From the NCBI GenBank assembly GCA_945873695.1, contig CAMCDX010000001.1, positions 28,080 to 92,079 on the forward strand: a stretch of 64,000 nt of DNA. Direction: 5' to 3'. The translations under genes and the position numbers were made by a program. Shown here piece by piece: positions 16,979 through 25,527 of the stretch (positions are counted from its first letter, which is position 1; the number at the start of each line of letters is the position of its first letter). Origin of the DNA: an uncultured Clostridia bacterium. GTDB lineage: Bacteria > Bacillota > Clostridia > Oscillospirales > Oscillospiraceae. Under the pieces are notes generated by a model, which was not told the DNA's origin, made no database searches, and worked only from the letters and a program-made list of their open reading frames with translations.

Positions 16979-18421
16979 TCATCCGTAATACTTTTGAGTC
17001 AGTGCGTTCAGTTCATTTCTCTGTTCATCGGAAAGGCTTTCCCAATATTGCGTTGCCATATTCTTCGCGTCATCGGCCCTTCCCTGGATCAAAGCGTTTC
17101 GGAATCGGTTCCTCAAGGTGTTGTAATCCATAGTCCCCTGCCCCTGGTATGCCGCCCAGGCCTGATCCGCCGTCATGCCCCCGGCCGCCGCCTGTGAATT
17201 TCTGCCCCACATGCCGTCCGCCGTGACGCCCAGGGCCTTCTGGAGCTGCATGACCTGGCTGGAAGTCAGACTGCCGTTGTTATACCCGCCTCCTGACGCT
17301 TTTTTCACTGCCTGCTGCGTCATCTGCTGTATCGCCTGCTGCACGCTCCCTCCGCCATTCTCCCCCAGCGCCAGAGCCACCTGCTGCTGCGCTGCCTGCT
17401 TGCTGATGCCCGCCGCCGTCAGGGTCTCGTCGTCCGGCAGGATGCCCTTTGCCATCTGCTGCATGGCCCAGCTCCGGGCGCTCTCCTGATTCTGCATCGC
17501 CAGGTCCTGCTCGTTCCAGTAGTTCTGGTTGTCCAGCTGTTTCTGGTTCCAGTAGTTCTGCTGCGCCATCTGCTGCCGGCTCTGCACGTAGCTCGCCCAC
17601 TGGCTCTGGATGTTCTGCAGGTAGCTGGCCAGTTCCTGTGCCGTCTGCATGTCTCCTGTGAGCTGGGCGTTGGTGATGGCGCTCTCCAGCTCCTTCACGG
17701 TGGCCAGCCGCTGCTTCTCAATCTCACTGAGCTGGTTCTGGTAGTCCGTCTCCGTGGCGATGCGCTGGCTGTCCGCCATGCCTCCGGCGTATCCGTTGAC
17801 CGCCATCTGCTGCCCCAGGTTCTTCTGCCCCAGCATCTTGGCGATGTAGGCCTGCCGTGCCAGCTTGTCGCTGTCCTGGTTGGTGGTGTCGATCTGACCC
17901 CGGTACCCGTTGACGGCATTCTGCACCGCCGCCTTGATGGCCGCCTGGGTCTGCTCCGCGTACTGGTCATACCCGGTCCCGGCCAGAAAGTCCTCAAAGG
18001 ACCCGTACTGTGCCGCCTGTTCCTCCTGCCGCTTCTGGTCGATGTACTGCTGCGCCGCCTGGGAGATGCTGTCGTTCCCGGAGATGCCCAGGGCGTCATA
18101 GTGCGCCTGATTGGCCGCGATCTTGTTGTTCCGCTGATTCATCAGGTATTCCACAACGTCAGCGGAAGCTCCGCGGTCCATGGCGCTCTGCATCTGGCTG
18201 GACCAGTCCGTTCCGCCGCCTGCGGCTGCTCCTCCGGGCGGTGTGCTGGTCAGGTTCTTGTTCGTTCCTCCGATCACCGTTCTGGATCCGCCGATCACAG
18301 TTCCGGATCCGCTGGTGCCTCCTGTGCTCGTCTTTCTTCTGACCGTTCCGGTCGCCACCTTGGATGCGTCATTGACAGACTTCGCCACAATGGCTTTTAC
18401 CATGTCCGTTACACTTGCCAT
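16979..18421 (-). CDS. probable ejection/internal virion protein (Gln-rich, 480 aa)
   Basis: Ser/Gly/Thr-rich N-terminus, then a long helical, glutamine- and asparagine-rich middle (QQMAQQNYWNQKQLDNQNYW). Near the C-terminus is a peptidoglycan-binding-like segment (MQLQKALGVTADGMWG) followed by a charged helix. It sits 16 bp before the giant protein and after the lysis genes, the place of ejection proteins in podoviruses. Function is inferred from composition and position. Confidence 0.6.
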   Translation of the reverse strand: MASVTDMVKAIVAKSVNDASKVATGTVRRKTSTGGTSGSGTVIGGSRTVIGGTNKNLTSTPPGGAAAGGGTDWSSQMQSAMDRGASADVVEYLMNQRNNKIAANQAHYDALGISGNDSISQAAQQYIDQKRQEEQAAQYGSFEDFLAGTGYDQYAEQTQAAIKAAVQNAVNGYRGQIDTTNQDSDKLARQAYIAKMLGQKNLGQQMAVNGYAGGMADSQRIATETDYQNQLSEIEKQRLATVKELESAITNAQLTGDMQTAQELASYLQNIQSQWASYVQSRQQMAQQNYWNQKQLDNQNYWNEQDLAMQNQESARSWAMQQMAKGILPDDETLTAAGISKQAAQQQVALALGENGGGSVQQAIQQMTQQAVKKASGGGYNNGSLTSSQVMQLQKALGVTADGMWGRNSQAAAGGMTADQAWAAYQGQGTMDYNTLRNRFRNALIQGRADDAKNMATQYWESLSDEQRNELNALTQKYYG

Positions 18422-18424
18422 GGC

Positions 18425-18904
18425 TTACTCCTCCTTCCCTCCGCTGGCTGTTTCCCCGGCACTGTCCACCGTCGCCTTCAGCACCGCGATCATCTTTTTC
18501 AAAAATTCCGGCAGCGGAGCGCCCATCTTGCCCACATTTTCCAGAATGCTGCCCAGCTCCATGAGTAAGTACCACGTCACGACCAGAGGGCAGATAATGA
18601 CCGTATACTCAAAGGGGAGCGCCAGTCCCTGAATATCCCCCAGCAGATAGCCCACAACGGCGTCCAGAATGCCGGCCACCAGCACGGCGAAGATGCACCC
18701 CGCCTTGTGCCACAAGCCCTCCCTGGCGATCTGCGAGGACCATTCCCCGTTCTTCATGGCGGCCCCGTAGCCTGTGATATAGTCCACCGCCATGCAGGCC
18801 ACCCAGGCCAGCACCAGCCAGCCGAACCAGCCCCACAGGGCCGTCATAGCCGCCAGGACTGCGGCCAGCGCCGCCTTGAATCTCGTCACATTCTCCATCA
18901 TCAT
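18425..18904 (-). CDS. phage holin (toxin secretion/phage lysis family)
   Basis: A 159-residue membrane protein matching the Phage_holin_4 type. Hydrophobic helices are ALAAVLAAMTALWGWFGWLVLAW, AVDYITGYGAAMKNG (the conserved motif with the family's DYxTG), IFAVLVAGILDAVVGYLL and YTVIICPLVVTWYLLMELGSI. The charged C-terminus ends ASGGKEE. It lies immediately downstream of the endolysin gene and permeabilises the membrane to release it. Confidence 0.88.
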   Translation of the reverse strand: MMMENVTRFKAALAAVLAAMTALWGWFGWLVLAWVACMAVDYITGYGAAMKNGEWSSQIAREGLWHKAGCIFAVLVAGILDAVVGYLLGDIQGLALPFEYTVIICPLVVTWYLLMELGSILENVGKMGAPLPEFLKKMIAVLKATVDSAGETASGGKEE

Positions 18905-18919
18905 TCTTTCCTCCTCTGT

Positions 18920-19903
18920 TCACTCTGTCCAGTCCGCCCGGGTCTCCCGGACGTCCACATGCACGAATCCCTTCTTGCTGTAAATGCCCACGCCACCCCA
19001 GTCCGGCATGATGCTGCGGGCATAGGCGGCCACGTCGGCCACGGACACACCCTTGACGGAGATGTCCGCCGCCGTGCCGTAGGTGTGCTGGCTGTTCGAA
19101 ACGCCGCCCACCTTGGTGTTGTATGGCGGTGTGCGGTAGCCGCTGTGGATGGTGACCGCCTTGCCGAAATGGCTGCGGATGCTCTGCAGCACCATCACCA
19201 GCCGGGGCGCTACAAACACGGTGTCCGTTCCGTCGCCGCAGGCGAACTCCTTCACCGCAAAATTGGATGACAGCTTCTTTCCGCCGTCCTTTTTCTTGGA
19301 ATACGCGTTGATCTCAACCATGGGTCTCTCTCCTTCTCTCTCATTTGGCTCCAGTGCTTCCCAGAAGCACAGGAGCGTCGCCACCTTGCGGATGCTGGTC
19401 ACCTTCCCGCCCGGGAAGATACCCTGGGTGCTGCCGCCGCCGTCGAACATCAGTCCGTCCACGCACCCGATGTCCAACAGCTTGTCCTGCAGCTGCTCCC
19501 TGGTGAGGATGGCCCTGTCGCACCACAGCAGCACCCGGCCGTTCTTCATCCAGCCCACCGCCGTCCGCTCCGCCGGGCGGGCCACATCCGGCGTCAGATC
19601 CCGCGCCAGCTTCTTCCCGTCCTTCAAGATGGGCACCGCTGACGTGAACCAGGTCAGCGTTCTGTCCGTGGACATGATCGGAGGCCCGTCCAGATCGCAG
19701 CCAAGGCCCCAGTCCTTGTACTTGCTCTTGCTCAGGACCTTTCCTGCCACAATGCAGTCGTCACAGGGCTGGAACTTCTTGTTGAACACCCACCCGTTCA
19801 TGATGTGGGTGCAGCCGGTCCTGGCCTGTACCTGCGCCGGCGTCAGCCGCAGCGCCCGGTTGTCAAACACCTCCATCCTGGAGGCTTTCATGATCGTGTA
19901 CAT
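18920..19903 (-). CDS. two-domain endolysin: phosphodiester glycosidase (NAGPA-like) + M15 peptidase
   Basis: N-terminal residues about 20-185 resemble the phosphodiester-glycosidase (NAGPA/DUF2233) domain: RLTPAQVQARTGC, TAVGWMKNGRVLLWCDR, GLMFDGGGSTQGIFPGGKV. C-terminal residues about 215-327 are a zinc D,D-peptidase of the Peptidase_M15_3 type with the HxxGxAxD motif (SQHTYGTAADI), SGYRTPPYN and the third ligand in KGFVHVDVR. The C-terminal part would cut peptidoglycan cross-links. The N-terminal part may strip a wall glycan, which is inference. Neighbours are the holin and a carbohydrate-binding protein. Confidence 0.85.
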   Translation of the reverse strand: MYTIMKASRMEVFDNRALRLTPAQVQARTGCTHIMNGWVFNKKFQPCDDCIVAGKVLSKSKYKDWGLGCDLDGPPIMSTDRTLTWFTSAVPILKDGKKLARDLTPDVARPAERTAVGWMKNGRVLLWCDRAILTREQLQDKLLDIGCVDGLMFDGGGSTQGIFPGGKVTSIRKVATLLCFWEALEPNEREGERPMVEINAYSKKKDGGKKLSSNFAVKEFACGDGTDTVFVAPRLVMVLQSIRSHFGKAVTIHSGYRTPPYNTKVGGVSNSQHTYGTAADISVKGVSVADVAAYARSIMPDWGGVGIYSKKGFVHVDVRETRADWTE

Positions 19904-19906
19904 TCG

Positions 19907-20347
19907 TCAACCCCCGGTATATGCCGTCCAACCCGCCGGATAGGCGTCCGGCGCCCAGACGTTGCCGTCGATGGTGGACTGGTACAGATTGCCGTTATAG
20001 CTCACGATGTCGCCGGTGTTGTAGGCGTCGCTGGCCCCCAGTGGCTGCACCCACTCAGGGTATCCGCTCTCCGTCACGCCGATGGCCTTATAGAGGGAGG
20101 TGGCCGTGTCCGGCGTCCACTCCGCGGCAGAGGTGTGGTCCTGGAGAACCTGGTAAAGCTGCGGGTCTCCCACGCTGTTCTCGCCATAGCGGAACACGTC
20201 CTTGGCCTTGTACGCCTTCCCCGTCTCATATGCCGGGAACACGCTGGCAACGGCCAGCATGTCCTCCGCCTGTGTGTCAGCGTCCATCGTGGACAGAAAC
20301 AGCTGCAAGGCTTTCCGCAGCTCCAGAGCTGCCTGTACTTTGTTCAT
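19907..20347 (-). CDS. phage protein with carbohydrate-binding (chitin-binding type 3-like) modules
   Basis: 146 residues. After a helical N-terminus there are two tandem CBM5/12-like segments, AYKAKDVFRYGENSVGDPQLYQV and NTGDIVSYNGNLYQSTIDG, with spaced Trp/Tyr and a final PAGWTAY. Probably a virion or lysin accessory that binds cell-surface glycans. It lies 3 bp from the endolysin start. Confidence 0.65.
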   Translation of the reverse strand: MNKVQAALELRKALQLFLSTMDADTQAEDMLAVASVFPAYETGKAYKAKDVFRYGENSVGDPQLYQVLQDHTSAAEWTPDTATSLYKAIGVTESGYPEWVQPLGASDAYNTGDIVSYNGNLYQSTIDGNVWAPDAYPAGWTAYTGG

Positions 20348-20350
20348 ACC

Positions 20351-20587
20351 TTAACCCTCCCCTGTCAGCAGGACATCCAAATATCCCTGCGTCTCCTCAA
20401 TAACGTTTCCTCCATCCACCTCACAGCACATAGCACCATCCTTGAACAGATACGGTGTGCCGTGATAAGCCACGCCCTCTGCGTGGTTAGCATCCGTCAG
20501 CAGATACACGCCGTTCTTGTGAACACGGATGTAGTTGGCCTTTTCGGTCAGGAAGGATTCTCCTGTCGCAGTCGTGATTCTGTACAT
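20351..20587 (-). CDS. small phage protein, unknown (78 aa)
   Basis: A short protein (MYRITTATGESFLTEKAN...) common in clostridial phage tail modules. It has beta-rich character and no recognised domain. Tightly packed between its neighbours. Confidence 0.6.
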   Translation of the reverse strand: MYRITTATGESFLTEKANYIRVHKNGVYLLTDANHAEGVAYHGTPYLFKDGAMCCEVDGGNVIEETQGYLDVLLTGEG

Positions 20588-20589
20588 TC

Positions 20590-20982
20590 TTACACCTCCA
20601 AAAGTAAACGGATACGCCGAAGCTCATTCACATCCGCATTGTAAAAATCTTGATTCCAAACCCAAAAATCCTTGTGGTCCGTTCTCCGAAGGCGGTTCGA
20701 TCCGGCATCCGCCCACAGCTTGTCCCACCGTGCCTGGTGCTTTGCATCCCGCCGCTCCAATGTGCCCCGGATGTCCTGCACCAGCTTTCCACGCTCCATT
20801 CCGAGGCCGTCATCGTCCCGTGAGAAGTGGTCGTAGGCGTTCTGGCTGGTGACCGCGCACAGGCGTCTCCCGTCCTCCAGAATCAGGTAGCCGTCCTGCG
20901 TCTCACAGGCTGTCCCGTACGGCAAGTTTACCGCGCCGCAAATGGCTTTCCCGCGAAACCGCCGTATTACGATATAGCGCAT
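20590..20982 (-). CDS. phage tail-module protein, unknown (130 aa)
   Basis: Starts MRYIVIRRFRGKAICGAVNLPYGT and has a charged helical C-terminus ending DVNELRRIRLLLEV. This small protein commonly lies after tail fibre genes in clostridial phages; no function known to me. It is separated by only 2-3 bp from its downstream neighbour. Confidence 0.6.
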   Translation of the reverse strand: MRYIVIRRFRGKAICGAVNLPYGTACETQDGYLILEDGRRLCAVTSQNAYDHFSRDDDGLGMERGKLVQDIRGTLERRDAKHQARWDKLWADAGSNRLRRTDHKDFWVWNQDFYNADVNELRRIRLLLEV

Positions 20983-21010
20983 AGATGATCCTCCTCATAC
21001 AGTGCGATGA

Positions 21011-21850
21011 TTAGACACAAAAGCCGGGGGCCACGCCGCGCGAAAAGTCCGCGGAGTTATAGTTGGCGCTGCCGCCGGTGCCGACAAGGCAGAAAATGGT
21101 GGAGTTGCCGGAATAGACGGACCGGCACCACGCATAGGCCGCCGTGCCGGTGGCGTTGTGCTTGTAATGGATCTTGCTGTTGCCCGCCTTGTAATAGTCA
21201 TACTGGGCCTGGTAATTCTGCTCCGCGCTTTTGGCGTAGGTCCTGGCGCCGTGGTATTCAAACTCCGAAAGCAGGAACAGGTAATCGGTGGTACTGGTGA
21301 CATAACTGGCGGTGTTGGATCCGCCGCCGGTGTTGTCGCTGTACTTGGTCACCGCTTTCATCACAGCCCGCAGGTCAGCCGGCAAGGCTGCCAACAGACT
21401 GCCGGAGGGCGGGCTGGTGGGGGTGCCGCTGTTGCCCAGCAGGGTCTTTCTCATACTGGAACCGTTCCACCCGCCGCTGTTTGTGTTGCTGGCGTTCATC
21501 TGGAAATAAGACGCGGAGGATCCGCTGCTGCCGTAATTGCTATCGCAGAGGGCAATATGTACGCCGCTGATCTTTCCGATCTTGAAATGGATCCGGTTGG
21601 CGCCCTCTCTTCTGCTGTTGTGGTTAAAGCCCAAAACAAAGGCGTCCACGGACAGGTTGGAGAAAGTGGTGTTTCCCACCGCGCCGTTGATGGTGATGGT
21701 TTTGGTATCGCCCACAGCCCAATACTTCTCAGCAAGTCCCATTTGGCTGACCTTGCTGATCGTCTCCCAGCTGTTGTTGTTCAGCACCGGGTCGACCAAC
21801 ATTGGAGCCTCATGGGTTTCTCCCTTACGCATGAATAAACAGTTACCCAT
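21011..21850 (-). CDS. DUF6273-type (C-type-lectin-fold-like) tail protein
   Basis: 279 residues. I start at the ATG at 21850 (MGNCLFMRKGETHEAPM), which overlaps the previous stop, rather than the track start at 22021. The C-terminal half has the DUF6273 pattern: YLFLLSEFEYHG, AYAWCRSVYSGNS, ending SRGVAPGFCV. Such domains share the C-lectin/formylglycine-enzyme fold used by receptor-binding proteins. It is a probable homologue of the upstream gene with a diverged binding face. Confidence 0.7.
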   Translation of the reverse strand: MGNCLFMRKGETHEAPMLVDPVLNNNSWETISKVSQMGLAEKYWAVGDTKTITINGAVGNTTFSNLSVDAFVLGFNHNSRREGANRIHFKIGKISGVHIALCDSNYGSSGSSASYFQMNASNTNSGGWNGSSMRKTLLGNSGTPTSPPSGSLLAALPADLRAVMKAVTKYSDNTGGGSNTASYVTSTTDYLFLLSEFEYHGARTYAKSAEQNYQAQYDYYKAGNSKIHYKHNATGTAAYAWCRSVYSGNSTIFCLVGTGGSANYNSADFSRGVAPGFCV

Positions 21851-22578
21851 CACGCAACCCCCTTGAGAATGAGTGTGGTTTTGTCGAACAGTGCGTTGCT
21901 TGGAAGTACCAAAGCGGGGCGGATGCCATACGAGTTGGAGCAGCCGCTGCCGCCGCAACTGCCGTCGGTGCTGACGCACCAGGCGCTGCCGGTGCCGTTG
22001 GCGTACGGGGAGCGGAGCCACCAGCTGGCGGCCGCCCCGTTGAGGTAGCCGATACGCTTACTGTCGGTTGCTGCGGTCCCGCTGAAGTATGACAGGCAGG
22101 CACCGTCAATGGGGAAATACCTGTTGGTGCTCTGCGTCCAGCCTACCTCATAACCAGACAGCAGGAAGATCTTCGCAGCCAAACCGTTTGCTCCAGAAGC
22201 AACGGCAGAGTTGGCGGTTCCGTTTACATACGGAATCTTCACTTCTTTGATTGCAGCCTGGATGTCGGAATCAAACAGGCCAAGGAACGTGCTGTTGAGA
22301 TACGAATGGATGGTGGAAGCCTTGTAGCTGTTTCTGTTGGAGCTGTGCCACGCGCGAGAATCGAAGATATCTTTCCTAAGTAACCACGTTCCATCACAGC
22401 TTGCATCATACAGACTGGAACCACTGGGAGCCCCCTGATTTACTACCAGATACTCCACAGCACTCCCGTTCTCCATCAGGTACACGGAAGAACCAACAGA
22501 AAGTGTGCTTGCAAGAATACCCGTCATAGGAGCGGTTAGATTTTGGACCTCTTTGCTCAACAGGACATGCCCCATCAC
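21850..22578 (-). CDS. DUF6273 (C-type-lectin-fold-like) receptor-binding tail protein
   Basis: 242 residues with hallmark DUF6273 segments: WLLRKDIFDSRAWHSSNRNSYKAS, IFLLSGYEVGW, AASWWLRSPYANGTGSAWCV and SYGIRPALVLPS. Likely a tail-tip adhesin. ATGA overlaps couple it to both neighbours. No reverse transcriptase or template repeat is present, so it is not part of a diversity-generating retroelement within this window. Confidence 0.78.
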   Translation of the reverse strand: MMGHVLLSKEVQNLTAPMTGILASTLSVGSSVYLMENGSAVEYLVVNQGAPSGSSLYDASCDGTWLLRKDIFDSRAWHSSNRNSYKASTIHSYLNSTFLGLFDSDIQAAIKEVKIPYVNGTANSAVASGANGLAAKIFLLSGYEVGWTQSTNRYFPIDGACLSYFSGTAATDSKRIGYLNGAAASWWLRSPYANGTGSAWCVSTDGSCGGSGCSNSYGIRPALVLPSNALFDKTTLILKGVA

Positions 22579-23504
22579 GCTACCTCCACAACGATGGGTA
22601 TACTTACAGTCGGTGCATCCCCGAAGATATAGAACGTGATACCGCCGTCATAGGTCTCCGCATACCCGTTGGTGATGTAGGTCAGGTACTGATTCTCCGC
22701 TTCCACAAAGGCCGCATAGCCATCGGAAGTGCCGTCCCCGGTGTAGGCGTGGTCTACCTTGGCGGTGTGCTTTGCCAGAACGCCGGTGATGGGAACGGAC
22801 TGGGACTTCACGCCAGTGTCCTCGTTCTCCGTCCATGTGGTGCCGATGGTGGCGGTGTAGGTCTTGACAGAACTGATTTCAGGAAGCTGCCCCGTCGGCA
22901 CCTTTCCGTCTGTCCCCAGCGTTGCCACGCCGGATGCCGCGCCTTTTTCAGAGGAAGGGATGGCGCCCACCTGTTTCGCGTTATAGTCGCCTGCCTGCGG
23001 TACCACAGCTCCGTTTCTGCCGTTAAAGGACATGACGCCCCCTCCTGCTGCCGCTGCTGCCTGCTCCGACCAGTATTTCGCGTTGTTGGTGTCCTCCCCT
23101 TCCCGGGTCCCGGTACCGCCGACCGCCCAGCTCTCGGACGCCTTGGCGCCGTTCTCGGACCTTGCCACGTACCCGGTCTCCAGGTCCTGCCGCTGCGTTT
23201 CCGCTTCCTGTCTCTGCTGCTCTGCCTCGGCACGTCCGCTCTCCGCCTGTGCTCTGGCTGTCTCCGCCTCCACACGCAGGTTTTCAGCGGCCACCCGCAG
23301 TGCCTCCGCAGCCTCGATGCCGCTCTCCGTCTGCTCCATGGCGGTGATGGCTTCCACCGCCTCGTTGTAGGCCGGAGCGATAAGCTCCCGCACCATGCGG
23401 TCAAAGACGGCCTTGTTCTGCGCCGGTGTTCCGCTCAGTACGTCAGGCGCCGCGCAAACGCCCTTTGTGTCCATCTGCTGTGTCGTGATCTTCTCCAGCG
23501 CCAT
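22575..23504 (-). CDS. tail fibre protein
   Basis: 309 residues. A helical, Ala/Glu/Arg-rich coiled-coil stalk (about 55-120, EALRVAAENLRVEAETARAQ) is followed by VMSFNGRNGAVVPQAGDYNAKQVGA, a motif typical of phage fibres, and a beta-rich C-terminus (YAETYDGGITFYIFGD). It precedes the two DUF6273 proteins and probably forms the shaft that carries them. Confidence 0.75.
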   Translation of the reverse strand: MALEKITTQQMDTKGVCAAPDVLSGTPAQNKAVFDRMVRELIAPAYNEAVEAITAMEQTESGIEAAEALRVAAENLRVEAETARAQAESGRAEAEQQRQEAETQRQDLETGYVARSENGAKASESWAVGGTGTREGEDTNNAKYWSEQAAAAAGGGVMSFNGRNGAVVPQAGDYNAKQVGAIPSSEKGAASGVATLGTDGKVPTGQLPEISSVKTYTATIGTTWTENEDTGVKSQSVPITGVLAKHTAKVDHAYTGDGTSDGYAAFVEAENQYLTYITNGYAETYDGGITFYIFGDAPTVSIPIVVEVA

Positions 23505-23516
23505 ACGCTATCACTC

Positions 23517-25382
23517 CTATCTCTTGTAATTCCCGCCCGGTTCCCGCCACTCCAGGCCGAATAGATACAGGCCAAATGGCTCGTTCAGCTCCTTGTTCTG
23601 GAGGCGGAACCGAACCTTGTCCACCTTCTTGATCTTGATCTTCCCGAAAAGGGTCCGTGGCGTCTGATCCGCGCTGAAGACGAACTTGGCGAAGTCGATG
23701 TAGCTCCAGTCGAAGTACCTGGCCCGCTCCTTGGCGTCAAATACCTGGCTCCAGATGCCCCGCTTCTGGGCGAAGATCTTCACGCCGGTGAGCACCGCCG
23801 CCGCCAGGCGGCAGCTGACGGAGGTGAAGGTCTTGCTGTGGAAGAAGGCCTTCCCGTCAAAGTCGCTGGTCTCCCAGTAGGCGTCGATGGCCTCTCCGTC
23901 GTCGTTGTAGCTCTCCGGGTCGTCCACGTTGGTGCCGAACCGCCGCAGCTTTCCGTCCGCCGTGCCGAAACACAGGGCGTCTCCGTCCACCCACAGCACC
24001 CGGGCCTGGATGCCCGGCCAGTAATAACATTCGTACTGGTAGCTGCTGTACGGGCTGTTTTTCTCATAAGTCCGCTGCTGCAGGTCCAGGAGATACAGGT
24101 CTCCCGCCAGACTCAGCACGTAAAAGTCCCGGTAGACCACCCCAAAGGCATCCTCCTTCCCGTCGGCCTCCTGGAGGGCGCTTCCGATGTAATAGCTCCG
24201 CTCCTGGCTGTACTTCTCCCCGGTCAGCTCTTCCGCCGTGATGGCGTATACCCCCTGGTTTGTCAGGAACAGGGGTTCCTTTCCGCAGAAGGCGAAGCTG
24301 TCCGTGGCCACAGCGTTCTCTCCAATGAGGGTGTTTGTGATGCGGAAGATGGCCTCTCCGCTATTGTCCAGGCTGCCGGTGCGGATCACCACGTTCCGCC
24401 CGTCCGCTGCGCCGTCCAGAAAGGCCGCCAGGGCATTGTTCAGTACGGCGTAGCCCACCACCCGGCTGCCGTCACGGCTGAGCTTGGTGTAGCTGGTGTC
24501 CGGGATGAAGGTAGGGTCCTCGTAGGCGCTGTAATAGTCCATGCCCGCCTGCTCTGGATTCCCGGAGAGGAATACCCGATCCGCCGCACCTCCCACGCCG
24601 TATACGGCAAACATCGTGCAGTGGTTCACCCGGTCCAGATATCCCTCCCTAGTCTTTGCCGCCGTGATCTTCACGTTGTCCTGGCCGGTCACAGGCGGTT
24701 TTCCCGGTGCCGTGGAGAATGTGACAGTCCCCTTGGCCCGATCCACGGTGAAGTCTGTCCCCTCTGTCTTTTCCACCCATTCTCCATCGGTGTTCATGAC
24801 TTCCGCCGTCACCGGGTCGCTGTCCAGCTCCTCTGTGGTCAGCTGATAGGTCTTGTCCGTTTCCGTGCCCAGAAAGGACTCCGTCCACTTTCTGCTCAGC
24901 AGGTTCAGGGCCTCGTAGGTCGTTCCTCCACCGCTTGGATTCCTGCTGATGATAATGGTGGGCACCTTGGCGTTCTCGGACACCGCCGCCAGGGTGGTCC
25001 CGTCGTACACCTGATAGGTGGTCCCGTCCAGCAGATACAGCTTCTGGTCGAAGACGAAGCCCCGGCTCCTGGCATCCGCCATGGCGCCCAATTCCGTGAA
25101 GGCGGTCTCCCCATCCCAGCGGTACAGCTTGTCCCCGGCGTGGACCAGGGCCTCCTCCCCCAGGCGGTAAACGCCGTTGACGCGGCCGCCGTTTGGCGCC
25201 GTGGCCACGGTCTTATAGCCCATGCGCTTTCGCACCTTGCCCACCTGGTCCCGGATCATGTTTGGCGCCGCCGGCGACCGTGACGGATCCACGTTGGTAG
25301 GCGAGTTGTTCATGTCCACACCCCGGAAATAGTCAATGACGGTGGTGTACTTGGGAGATTCGCTGGGAATATCAAACGCCAT
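23517..25382 (-). CDS. tail nozzle / stabilisation protein (P22 gp10 / T7 gp12-like)
   Basis: 621 residues, beta-strand-rich and repetitive (YRLGEEALVHAGDKLYRWDG, VRDFYVLSLAGDLYLLDLQQ-like blades). It starts with SPKYTTVIDYFRGVDMNNSPTNVDPSRSPAAPNM, a leader common to podovirus tail propeller proteins. I start at the ATG at 25382 since AAGGAG lies just upstream; the track TTG start would contain it. Placed between the head-completion protein and the fibres. Confidence 0.68.
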   Translation of the reverse strand: MAFDIPSESPKYTTVIDYFRGVDMNNSPTNVDPSRSPAAPNMIRDQVGKVRKRMGYKTVATAPNGGRVNGVYRLGEEALVHAGDKLYRWDGETAFTELGAMADARSRGFVFDQKLYLLDGTTYQVYDGTTLAAVSENAKVPTIIISRNPSGGGTTYEALNLLSRKWTESFLGTETDKTYQLTTEELDSDPVTAEVMNTDGEWVEKTEGTDFTVDRAKGTVTFSTAPGKPPVTGQDNVKITAAKTREGYLDRVNHCTMFAVYGVGGAADRVFLSGNPEQAGMDYYSAYEDPTFIPDTSYTKLSRDGSRVVGYAVLNNALAAFLDGAADGRNVVIRTGSLDNSGEAIFRITNTLIGENAVATDSFAFCGKEPLFLTNQGVYAITAEELTGEKYSQERSYYIGSALQEADGKEDAFGVVYRDFYVLSLAGDLYLLDLQQRTYEKNSPYSSYQYECYYWPGIQARVLWVDGDALCFGTADGKLRRFGTNVDDPESYNDDGEAIDAYWETSDFDGKAFFHSKTFTSVSCRLAAAVLTGVKIFAQKRGIWSQVFDAKERARYFDWSYIDFAKFVFSADQTPRTLFGKIKIKKVDKVRFRLQNKELNEPFGLYLFGLEWREPGGNYKR

Positions 25383-25447
25383 TTTCTTCTCGCTCCTTTC
25401 CAATCATTTTTGCCGCGGCGTGTACGTGGCAAAAATACATTGACCCA

Positions 25448-25520
25448 GCCGCCTTGGGCGGCGTTCACCAGTCCGCAGACTGGTGGTGGGGAATCCTCAA
25501 GGGGGAGCCTGCTCCCTCTT
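25448..25520 (-). repeat. three consecutive stem-loops in the head-tail intergenic region
   Basis: Three perfect or near-perfect hairpins in 73 bp: GCCGCC-CAA-GGCGGC, CACCAGTCTGCGGACTGGTG and AAGAGGGAGC-AGG-CTCCCCCTT. They occupy the 145-bp gap between the head-completion gene and the nozzle gene, one of few sizeable gaps in the late operon. Possibly transcript-processing or attenuation structures; different in sequence from the palindromic family described elsewhere. Confidence 0.6.
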
Positions 25521-25527
25521 GACGTTT

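Noticed and set aside
21011-22578. Diversity-generating retroelement suggested by lectin-fold proteins
   Set aside because: No reverse transcriptase, accessory Avd gene or template/variable repeat pair could be seen in the window.
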